From the NCBI GenBank assembly GCA_030603035.1, contig JAUVYQ010000100.1:1-9508 (forward strand): a stretch of 9,508 nucleotides of DNA, in the 5' to 3' direction. How positions within the stretch are numbered: the stretch's first letter is position 1; every line of letters begins with the position of its first letter. This document shows positions 1-5,653 of the stretch, piece by piece. The notes below the pieces were generated by a model. The model ran no database searches, was not told the origin of the DNA, and was given only the letters and a program-made list of their open reading frames with translations. This DNA comes from Phycisphaerae bacterium. GTDB lineage: Bacteria; Planctomycetota; Phycisphaerae; Sedimentisphaerales; SG8-4. The position numbers and the translations under genes are program-made.

Positions 1-45
1 AAGGACCACAACCTGAAGGACCACAACCTGACGGGCCGCAGCCTG
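1..45 (-). repeat. Three 15-bp tandem units encoding Gly-Cys-Gly-Pro-Ser
   Basis: Plus-strand units are AAGGACCACAACCTG (1-15), an identical copy (16-30) and ACGGGCCGCAGCCTG (31-45). On the coding strand each unit spells the same five residues. The unit at 31-45 differs from the others at four positions, and all four changes are synonymous. The array is cut by the window edge, so the copy number is unknown. Confidence 0.9.
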
Positions 46-769
46 AGGGTGATCTCGAGGCCGTCACAAATGCCTGAATGAGCTTAGACTCCGTGATATC
101 TCCCGAGACTCCGCTAGCGCCGCGACCTTTTACCATAGCAAGCACACAGGGGGTGGAAAACTGCTTTGCCAACTGCGCATAATTAGGTGCGTCTTTTTTA
201 AGTGTGAAAGCCGAGATGCGACTTCCACTGGACTGGATTATCTTGGCGGCGGCTTCGATCTCTTTGGTTATAGTTTGATTACCTTGTTGGCCCTCGGCGG
301 CGAGAAGGATGAAAACCGCGTCCGTCTCTGCCGCCACCTTGTTGAGAGAAGCAAGCGAATCAAGGGGCTTACCCCACAGGATTGGCTCAAGTTCACCAGA
401 TACCGGCGCCTTTGTCGTGGATTTCACGGTGGAAGGACTGTCTGTGCCGGCTTTGGACTTGTCGGAGGTCTCCACGTTTACCGCAGCGTTTGACGGCAAA
501 GGAGTATCCGACTTGCTCTCAGACTGGATTGTGGCAAATAGCTGTTGCGTCTGGTCAGTTATGGAGTCTGATTTCTTCATAAATGAACGTGCCAAGACCG
601 CCCCCGCTGCAACCACAATAACAAGAAATACCAGCATCTTCCAACTTTTCCCACCGCTGCTGGAATCGGGTGAACAACAATCTCCGCTGCCGGATGATGT
701 TGAACAACACGCCTGCGCGTCGTCCGGATTTTCCTGCCCGGCTTCATCAGAATTATCATTCTCAGCCAT
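1..769 (-). CDS. Membrane-anchored, cysteine-rich thioredoxin-like protein of an ArsR operon (3' end beyond window)
   Basis: An uninterrupted frame of 256 codons starts at ATG 769-767 and is still open at base 1. AAGGA lies 7 nt before the start. The protein has four parts. Residues 1-44 are acidic and Ser/Gly-rich, with two vicinal cysteine pairs (C21-C22, C31-C32). Residues 45-60 form one membrane segment (MLVFLVIVVAAGAVLA). Residues 61-125 are a low-complexity Ser/Thr/Lys linker. Residues about 126-238 have a thioredoxin-like layout: hydrophobic strand VFILLAA, helix, then FSTPCVLAMVKG resembling the cis-proline loop. The usual CxxC is absent from this domain. The tail has three copies of Gly-Cys-Gly-Pro-Ser. 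The gene starts 27 nt after arsR, so it is surely co-transcribed and under ArsR control. A role in metalloid or heavy-metal binding, or thiol transfer at the membrane, is inferred. It may belong with the ArsF-type proteins found in arsR-arsF-arsG clusters, but I cannot confirm that. Topology is unclear because charges flank both sides of the membrane segment. Confidence 0.8.
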   Translation of the reverse strand, partial: MAENDNSDEAGQENPDDAQACCSTSSGSGDCCSPDSSSGGKSWKMLVFLVIVVAAGAVLARSFMKKSDSITDQTQQLFATIQSESKSDTPLPSNAAVNVETSDKSKAGTDSPSTVKSTTKAPVSGELEPILWGKPLDSLASLNKVAAETDAVFILLAAEGQQGNQTITKEIEAAAKIIQSSGSRISAFTLKKDAPNYAQLAKQFSTPCVLAMVKGRGASGVSGDITESKLIQAFVTASRSPSGCGPSGCGPSGCGP

Positions 770-796
770 TTTATTTTCCTTTCCAAAATTTTCCGC

Positions 797-1204
797 TTAT
801 TTCCTTTTTGGAGTGGTTGATTTATTATTATCCTTTAGTTTCGGCTTTTTGTAGCAATCACACAACTGCTTCTTGTCCATTTTACAAACACACTTAACTT
901 GCCTGGCATCTGCAAGTATCTGTTTGTCCTTAGCAAGGCTATTTTGGACCCATCGAATAGCTTGCAGAACATCCTCATATGCATCGCCATCAGTAAGCCG
1001 ATAATAGTTCCAGCGGCCTTCCTTTCTCGCATCAACCAAACCGGCCTGGTACAGAATAGCCATATGCTTTGAGACCGTTGAGGGAGCAAGTCCGAGCATT
1101 TCAATCAGTTGGCATACACAAAGCTCCCCGTTGCGGAGCATCATTAAAGCCCGCACCCTGTTTTCATCAGACAAAGCCTTCGCAATATTTATAAAATCAT
1201 ACAT
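797..1204 (-). CDS. arsR: ArsR/SmtB-family metalloid-responsive transcriptional repressor
   Basis: This is a 135-residue winged-helix repressor. The N-terminal helices (NIAKALSDENRVRALMML) lead into ELCVCQL, with C29 and C31 at the position of the arsenic-binding CxC of E. coli ArsR. The recognition helix follows (LAPSTVSKHMAILYQAGLV, about 39-57), then the wing (ARKEGRWNYYRL). The third cysteine of the E. coli site is replaced by Ile/Glu sequence. The C-terminal tail has two further CxC pairs (C105/C107 and C115/C117) and ends in a basic stretch, so a second or extended thiol site is possible. The start ATG 1204-1202 has AAGGG 8 nt upstream. A near-consensus promoter and a palindromic operator lie directly upstream, as expected for autoregulation with release on As(III), Sb(III) or a similar thiophilic ion. 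It is the first gene of the unit that continues into the cysteine-rich protein at 1-769. Which metal it senses cannot be read from sequence alone. Confidence 0.95.
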   Translation of the reverse strand: MYDFINIAKALSDENRVRALMMLRNGELCVCQLIEMLGLAPSTVSKHMAILYQAGLVDARKEGRWNYYRLTDGDAYEDVLQAIRWVQNSLAKDKQILADARQVKCVCKMDKKQLCDCYKKPKLKDNNKSTTPKRK

Positions 1205-1221
1205 TTAGACATCCCTTATAC

Positions 1222-1237
1222 TTCGTCATATAACGAA
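1222..1237. promoter_or_regulatory. Probable ArsR operator (imperfect 16-bp palindrome)
   Basis: The minus strand reads TTCGTTATATGACGAA, with arms TTCGT/ACGAA and a central ATAT. Only the symmetric pair at positions 6 and 11 is mismatched. It abuts the -10 box and covers the expected start site, so a bound repressor would block initiation. Its form agrees with known ArsR-family operators. Confidence 0.8.
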
Positions 1238-1265
1238 TTATACCAAACGATTTTCTTCTTTGCAA
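1237..1265 (-). promoter_or_regulatory. Sigma70-type promoter of arsR
   Basis: On the minus strand TTGCAA (1265-1260) and TATAAT (1242-1237) are separated by exactly 17 nt. The -10 box is consensus and the -35 box matches at four of six positions. Transcription should start near 1230, leaving a leader of roughly 25 nt before the arsR ATG. Confidence 0.85.
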
Positions 1266-1318
1266 TAGTTTTTTTATAGAAAAATCGCCGGGATGATTGA
1301 TTTTTGGCCTTACAGCCT

Positions 1319-2170
1319 TTATCCATGAAAACAAATTGCAAACAACTCACAGAACTCGCAGCCCTGCCGACGCTGTCCCGTGCAGTTTTCCAGTATTCCG
1401 ATTCTGGTCAACGCAAAATCGTACTTTACCGGGTCGGCCGGTTCAATTTCTGCAAAACTTTCCGTTATTTTTACTGCGGTTGATAAAGACACTGTTTTTC
1501 GGTCGTAAACCCCTAAGATTCTGCATAATCTCGCCATATGTACATCCACCGGCACAATGAGCCTGGTTTTGTCGGTCGATTTCCATAATCCCGCATCGAC
1601 GTCGTCATTACGTATCATCCAGCGCAGAAAAAGATTGAGCCGCTTGCAGGCACTGCCGGATGCCGGCCTGGGCAGCAAATAGCTCAATCCCCTCGTAATG
1701 TTACCATTATGGGTCTTAGCGTACATATCCAGAAGCGAATCACAAAATTTCGACAACGCACCGATGATGTTCGGGTCGTCATCGCGGTAACCAACAATAA
1801 AAAAATTCTCGATGTTGCCGAACTCGTCAAAGACATTGCGTAATAACTCCAGCAAATCCGATATATCATCGCCGGCTGTGAAACGATGCCTAAAATCTTT
1901 TAGCTTTGCTCTTTTTTGCTCATCAAAGTCTCGCACGAATTGAAAAGGACTATCTCCCATACGTCCGAAGAGATTGGTCAGGCTTTTTTGGATTTGCAGT
2001 ACTCTGCCGTAAGCAAGCTCAGCCGCCAGGAAGCCGGCAACTTCCATATCCTGCCGGTTGGAATACTGATATATGAATTGCAGCGGGTCCGGCTTTATAA
2101 AATCACGATGGTTGTACCTGCCATACAGTTTTTCCAGTACGTCCTTTATTTTTACACGCCGTTTATTCAC
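1319..2170 (-). CDS. TIGR02757/DUF2400 family protein with endonuclease III-like features
   Basis: The protein matches the TIGR02757 (DUF2400) pattern: RYNHRDFIKPDP near the start, GFLAAELAYGRV, LPRPASGSACKRLNLFLRW, and VPVDVHMARLCRILG. The family has no settled function. The second half resembles HhH-GPD DNA glycosylases. Numbered from the GTG start, K176 lies in the helix after the hairpin-like loop and D209 lies in the VPVDVH motif, where endonuclease III has its catalytic Asp. The C-terminus has C263, C271, C274 and C280 spaced C-x7-C-x2-C-x5-C, very near the C-x6-C-x2-C-x5-C 4Fe-4S pattern of endonuclease III. I chose GTG 2170-2168, which overlaps the stop of the upstream siroheme gene (GTGAATAA). 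A TTG at 2197 in the same frame would add nine residues but overlap more. The stop is TAA at 1321-1319. The two genes are translationally coupled, although no shared pathway is evident. Confidence 0.88.
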   Translation of the reverse strand: MNKRRVKIKDVLEKLYGRYNHRDFIKPDPLQFIYQYSNRQDMEVAGFLAAELAYGRVLQIQKSLTNLFGRMGDSPFQFVRDFDEQKRAKLKDFRHRFTAGDDISDLLELLRNVFDEFGNIENFFIVGYRDDDPNIIGALSKFCDSLLDMYAKTHNGNITRGLSYLLPRPASGSACKRLNLFLRWMIRNDDVDAGLWKSTDKTRLIVPVDVHMARLCRILGVYDRKTVSLSTAVKITESFAEIEPADPVKYDFALTRIGILENCTGQRRQGCEFCELFAICFHG

Positions 2171-2825
2171 CCAGCACCGCTGATTTGAACTCGTCAAAAC
2201 CCATCTTCTCTATCAAGGCTCCGAGCCTTTGACGCGGCTTTGCGCCGGCTTTATAGTATTCAATAATCTTATCGATTAATTCAAGTGCCTGTTCTTCTGA
2301 GAAGTCTCTGACAAGCTCGCGTGACAGCCTGGGTTTGGCGCCGCCGTTTCCACCGACCAGCACTCTCCAGCCGTTCCTCATACCCACAAGCCCGATGTCC
2401 TTTATGCAGGTTTCGGCGCATTGATTTGGGCAGCCGCTTACACCAAGTTTGAGCTTGCCGGGCAATTGCAAGCCGTGGTATTTCTCGTCCAGCTTAAGAC
2501 CCAGGCCGAGGCTGTCCTGTACGCCTCGTTTGCAAAATGTTGTTCCCGGACAGGCCTTGACGCTTCTTACGCAAAGTCCAACTGCGGCACCGGCTTTCAT
2601 CCCCAGGTCGGACCAGACATTATCGACATCTTCTTCCTTCAAACCTACTATTGCGATTCTTGCGGCACTGGTTATTTTAAGCGCCGCTGCCCCGTACTTC
2701 TCAGCTACATCGGCCAGTTTACGCAGGGTCTGCGGCTTGACGACCCCGCACGGAATATGCGGAGCCACCGCATAGGTTTGTTTGTCCCGCTGGATAATTA
2801 CTCCCTTTTCGCCGTCCTGCAACAT
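2163..2825 (-). CDS. Small siroheme/4Fe-4S sulfite or nitrite reductase-type protein
   Basis: This 220-residue protein has a single copy of the sulfite/nitrite reductase module, where classical enzymes have two. Residues about 8-75 form the ferredoxin-like half, including TSAARIAIVG with R56 as a probable siroheme contact. Residues about 80-160 carry the cluster-binding half: CPGTTFC (C92, C98; C-x5-C) and SGCPNQC (C132, C136; C-x3-C). These are the four ligands of the 4Fe-4S cluster coupled to siroheme. The length matches the low-molecular-weight assimilatory-type sulfite reductase of Desulfovibrio and the small Dsr-like proteins of methanogens. The substrate (sulfite, nitrite or another oxyanion) cannot be assigned. 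AAGGAGG lies 4 nt before ATG 2825, a strong ribosome site. The protein has no signal peptide and should be cytoplasmic. It overlaps the TIGR02757 gene. Its electron donor is not encoded nearby. Confidence 0.92.
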   Translation of the reverse strand: MLQDGEKGVIIQRDKQTYAVAPHIPCGVVKPQTLRKLADVAEKYGAAALKITSAARIAIVGLKEEDVDNVWSDLGMKAGAAVGLCVRSVKACPGTTFCKRGVQDSLGLGLKLDEKYHGLQLPGKLKLGVSGCPNQCAETCIKDIGLVGMRNGWRVLVGGNGGAKPRLSRELVRDFSEEQALELIDKIIEYYKAGAKPRQRLGALIEKMGFDEFKSAVLGE

Positions 2826-2848
2826 TTTACCTCCTTTTCAAACTGCGG

Positions 2849-2870
2849 TTTTGAATTTCGCGATTCAAAA
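2849..2870. promoter_or_regulatory. Perfect 8-bp inverted repeat upstream of the siroheme gene, possible operator
   Basis: TTTTGAAT and ATTCAAAA form perfect arms around the 6-nt centre TTCGCG, 23 bp ahead of the start codon. A terminator is unlikely because no T-run follows on either strand. A binding site for a homodimeric regulator fits better. It resembles no operator I can name with confidence. Confidence 0.4.
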
Positions 2871-2882
2871 ATAGGATAGCCA

Positions 2883-3008
2883 TCTGTTTTGTTGTATTCC
2901 CAAAGAACCGGAATTTAGTATATCAACTCTTCGGCTGGTAAACAAGTAGGGATTGCCGTATTGCGACTGTTGGGTTTGAAGCAGGGCGAAATTCGACTCG
3001 CGTGAAAC
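2883..3008 (-). pseudogene. RHS/YD-repeat core fragment (gene remnant)
   Basis: Codons from 3008 downward read through YGNPYLFTSRRVDIL (Y at 2960-2958) and on to SGSLGIQQNR, a standard RHS core segment. Homology is lost after the NR codons, and the frame meets TGA at 2867-2865. It has no start of its own. The segment aligns residue by residue with the RHS piece at about 9200-9271 (NFYLFTGRRLDILDNSS, then LKIQYNR). The two are also clearly similar in DNA, for example a shared TTGATATACT. The sequence before YGNP (VSRESNFALLQTQQSQ) is open in frame but I cannot place it in the RHS core with confidence. It directly follows the sulfatase remnant and ends just before the siroheme gene, so this is insertion or recombination debris. 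Confidence 0.75.
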
Positions 3009-3015
3009 AAAATGC

Positions 3016-3270
3016 TTAATCCATTGGTGTGCTTCGTCCCTGCTTCTTGTATCTGGCCAGCATTGCTGTCAGGCGTTTGACGATTGTAGGGCGTTTGTCG
3101 AAGAGGTTGTTCTGCTCTGCGGGGTCTTCATCTATGTTATACAACTGTCCGGGGCTGCCCGGTTTGGGCCTGCTTCCGCCTGGCTGGACCCAGCCGCCCT
3201 CGAGAGCCGCCGTGACCGGATAGCTCGAGCTATAGCTAAGCTGTCCGTGAGGACTCCATAGGAGAGCAAA
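3016..3270 (-). pseudogene. C-terminal remnant of a sulfatase
   Basis: The frame ending at TAA 3018-3016 gives GQLYNIDEDPAEQNNLFDKR followed by a basic amphipathic helix and a short RSTPMD tail. This is the typical end of type I (formylglycine) sulfatases, where a GQLYNL..DP.E..NL segment precedes a terminal helix. The catalytic CxPSR region and all metal ligands are missing. The frame is open for 84 codons upstream to TAA 3273-3271 but has no plausible early start codon. Its first 30 or so residues (to about 3205) are not recognisably sulfatase. It lies 11 bp downstream of the DUF4139 stop. A sulfatase would suit a polysaccharide-degrading planctomycete, but this copy cannot make an enzyme. 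Confidence 0.75.
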
Positions 3271-3284
3271 TTATGAGCTAATGC

Positions 3285-4628
3285 TTATCGCGAAGTTTCT
3301 TCCCGTCTTACGCCATGATAGGTTGTCAGGATGTATTCGAATTTTTTCTTTGACCTCGGCTCTAAGATAAGCGTGAACTTGACCGTGTCGAGGTCAACCT
3401 TCTCGAACTTATCGAACTCGCCGCTTTTCTCCAGGTCCCAGTACGAAGTATCGAAGTTACGCTGAATCTCGACCTTCACAGAAATTTCGCGAGTGTTCCT
3501 GACTTCAATCTTGAATTTGCGAATCTCGTCCCAGCCGGAAATATTGCCCCTGCGGTCGAACCTGTAGTTTTCCGTCCTGTAATTCATAAGCGTCGGCTCA
3601 ACAACAACGTTAGCAACCGCACCAAGATTAAGCTCCACATCCTCATCCACAGGAATATACTTAAACGAGGACTGGCCCGTATAAGATAAGTGTCCCTTGT
3701 CGTCAACGCCCCTATAAACCTTCAGTCTTCCGCCGGGGATTGGTGTTTCGCCGAGCTTATGCTCTTTGTCATTCTTGAAACTGAGGAACCGGACCACAGA
3801 ATTGCCGTAGCGCCGCTGTTCGTATTTATACAGATTTACCACCGGCACCTCGTCAACGTCAAAGCTGAGCAGCCGTTTGGACCAGCCGGTAGCAATCGTT
3901 TCCGTTCCCTCAATCGTATAAAGAAAATACTCGCTCAGGCCCTCTTTTTTGATTTCTTTCGCCTCAAGCTCCACGTGAAGTGCTATTCCAGCGTACTCCT
4001 TTTTTACTTCTCTGCCCCATGCCCATCCCTCACGTAGTGTTGCTCCCGGGAATGGCATTACTTCTCCCGGCTTGCCATAAGGATATTGTCGCCGGGCGAG
4101 GTCTGCTATCCGGTCGAGGATGTGAACCTTGCCGACAATCAGTCGCGTCTGCGCGTTTTCGTAGTCTTCGCCGCTATTATTGGTAACTCTGACATAACCC
4201 TGCAAACGCATTGTCTTTTCATCTTCTGTCAATGTGCCCATATAAAACGCCCGCCAGGAAAGGCCGCTGGTCAGATACGTAATCTCTACCGGCACCTTGC
4301 CGCTCACTCCGCTTTTGATGTTCCACAGGCCAAGATTCCGTACTCTTGGCGGATAGGTCAAATCAGCAATGTCAATTTTATCTGCATCGGCTTTGGGCAG
4401 CATTTCCAAGCTGGTCGGGTCAATGAGCGTATTGGCCCACGAAAACTGCAGCTTGTTTTTGCCGTTCTTTAACGTTAGGTCTCTGCTTTCGCGCACTAAC
4501 GTCATATCCGCCGAGTTATAGATGGTGAGTTGCACTTTCTCCCGCTTCGGCAGCGTAACCAGATCAACCTTAGCCTGTGCAGCAGAAGTAATTACAGCTA
4601 CAGTCAGTAATATTAACGTTCGCTTCAT
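3285..4628 (-). CDS. Secreted DUF4139-domain protein
   Basis: The 447-residue protein begins with a classical Sec signal peptide (MKRTLILLTVAVITSAAQA, likely cut after AQA at residue 19). The rest is predominantly beta-strand sequence of the DUF4139 type. Typical landmarks are QLTIYNSADMTLVRESRDLTL near the N-terminus, GKVPVEITYLTSGLSWRAFY in the middle, RLQGYVRVTNNSGEDYENAQ, and the C-terminal KKFEYILTTYHGVR. The family is common in planctomycetes and proteobacteria and has no established biochemical role. The domain also occurs in MuiA-like proteins, which add a coiled coil that is lacking here. An exported structural or carbohydrate-related role is only a guess. AAGGAG sits 7 nt before ATG 4628. 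A gap of about 200 bp separates it from the radical SAM gene, so it may have its own promoter. Confidence 0.9.
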   Translation of the reverse strand: MKRTLILLTVAVITSAAQAKVDLVTLPKREKVQLTIYNSADMTLVRESRDLTLKNGKNKLQFSWANTLIDPTSLEMLPKADADKIDIADLTYPPRVRNLGLWNIKSGVSGKVPVEITYLTSGLSWRAFYMGTLTEDEKTMRLQGYVRVTNNSGEDYENAQTRLIVGKVHILDRIADLARRQYPYGKPGEVMPFPGATLREGWAWGREVKKEYAGIALHVELEAKEIKKEGLSEYFLYTIEGTETIATGWSKRLLSFDVDEVPVVNLYKYEQRRYGNSVVRFLSFKNDKEHKLGETPIPGGRLKVYRGVDDKGHLSYTGQSSFKYIPVDEDVELNLGAVANVVVEPTLMNYRTENYRFDRRGNISGWDEIRKFKIEVRNTREISVKVEIQRNFDTSYWDLEKSGEFDKFEKVDLDTVKFTLILEPRSKKKFEYILTTYHGVRREETSR

Positions 4629-4722
4629 TTTACAGCTCCTTCAATCTTACTCTGGCCGGGAATGTGTTGAATCACCATAAGCACAGCAGGGATGTCCTTT
4701 GAGGCCATTTACTCCATATACC

Positions 4723-4764
4723 ATTATAGACGTCTATTGTAGCTAATCGGTTGACAGATAATAA
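4723..4764 (-). promoter_or_regulatory. Possible promoter region and 12-bp palindrome upstream of the DUF4139 gene
   Basis: The 207-bp gap between the radical SAM end and the DUF4139 start holds two -10-like hexamers on the minus strand: TATAAT (4728-4723), without a good -35, and TACAAT (4741-4736), with a weak TTATTA 17 nt upstream (4764-4759). Between them lies the perfect palindrome ATAGACGTCTAT (4726-4737), which could be an operator. No other gene is visible in the gap. Confidence 0.35.
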
Positions 4765-4835
4765 GTAAATTTTTTGCAAAATTTGGCCTTCTCAATGCCC
4801 CGCTCTGTGCCCATAACGGCGCATCAGCCATGTTC

Positions 4836-5630
4836 TCACCTGCGGCCTTCATTCCACTTTAGCTTAACGCCGGCATGTTGCAGCCTTTCGAGCGTGGTAT
4901 GGTATGGGTCAACCACTTCCTCTTCGAGGTTGTCCGCTAGAGCCGGGTGTATCGACGCAAGCCGCTCCAAAAGGGTTTGGCGCTCCTATTTGGTAACGAT
5001 TCTGGGGTCTGCGGTCATTGCGGCAACATGAAAGCTCGCCCCCGCTTTCATCAGGTTCATAATGCCGCGGAAGGGCAGCTCGAAGCTTTCCGGCTCAGCC
5101 CCGGTCTTGCTGGTGAACGCCTCAGGCGTTCCTGCCTTGAGTGAGACGCGTGTGTGGACCTTCTTAAAGCGGGCGAGCTGCCGCGCGTAGTCCGGGTCAG
5201 CACCGATGAGGATGCCGTTGGTTTCGAGAATAAGCAAACGAAACGGTGAGCTATCCACTTTTGTCAGTAGGCCCAGAAGATGGGACTTGCCCAGGGTTGG
5301 CTCGGCGCCGGAGATACGCAGCTGGTTGACTCTTGCCTTACGTGCGACCCGGCTAAGCTGATAAAATGCTTCCGCCGGAGAGCGGAAGAAACCATATTTT
5401 TCCGGGAAATCCCGGCTCCAATTCACCCAGCAAAAAATGCAGCGCAAGCAGCACCCGCAGGCAAAGCCGGTCGCGATTCCGCCGTACACACCTGTGCAGT
5501 AGAATTTTGTGTATTTGCGATGGTCGCCGCGACAGACAATCTCTTCGGTCTGTCTGGCGAGCTCCAGTGGGTCAAAGGGAGTAAATCCCGGCTTTAAATA
5601 TCGCTGGTAGTCTTCGCAAAGGGCGCTCAT
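4836..5630 (-). CDS. Radical SAM protein interrupted by an in-frame TAG
   Basis: The radical SAM signature is C-x3-C-x2-C within CGCCLRCIFC (C60, C64, C67 from ATG 5630), followed by RISGAEPTLG, a variant of the GGEP motif, and the strand LLILETNG. The protein is cytoplasmic and its substrate is unknown. I prefer ATG 5630-5628, preceded by AGGAAAGAG. A GTG at 5657, overlapping the dehydrogenase stop as GTGA, would add nine residues. TAG at 4988-4986 (codon 215) interrupts the frame after ADPRIVTK. The same frame continues for 49 protein-like codons (ERQTLLERLASIHP, then LEEEVVDPYHTTLERLQHAG) to TGA 4838-4836. The intact protein would be about 264 residues. The continuation is too ordered to be chance, so this is a recent nonsense mutation, an assembly error or UAG readthrough. 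If termination is real, the C-terminal fifth is lost. It is probably co-transcribed with the dehydrogenase, and might act on or with its product. Confidence 0.85.
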
Positions 5631-5653
5631 TCTGCTCTTTCCTGCTTTAATTT

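Noticed and set aside
309..854. Plus-strand open frame of 181 codons
   Set aside because: It is antisense to the cysteine-rich gene, which has a ribosome site, domain structure and operon context. The plus-strand product shows no recognisable motifs.
1266..1310. AAAAATC / GATTTTT pairing as a terminator after the TIGR02757 gene
   Set aside because: The stem is AT-only apart from one pair, has a 12-nt loop and no convincing T-run.
2165..2197. TTG at 2197 as the start of the TIGR02757 gene
   Set aside because: It lies 35 bp inside the upstream gene and adds residues outside the conserved region. GTG 2170 overlapping the upstream stop is more natural.
2421..2879. Plus-strand open frame of 152 codons
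   Set aside because: It is antisense to the siroheme reductase, whose four cluster cysteines and strong ribosome site settle the coding strand.
3220..3233. Perfect 14-bp palindrome ATAGCTCGAGCTAT
   Set aside because: It lies in degraded sequence after the DUF4139 stop with no gene close enough to regulate; probably chance in a repeat of AGCT.
4751..4780. TTGACA on the plus strand as a -35 box
   Set aside because: No acceptable -10 box lies 16-18 nt downstream, and there is no plus-strand gene to serve.
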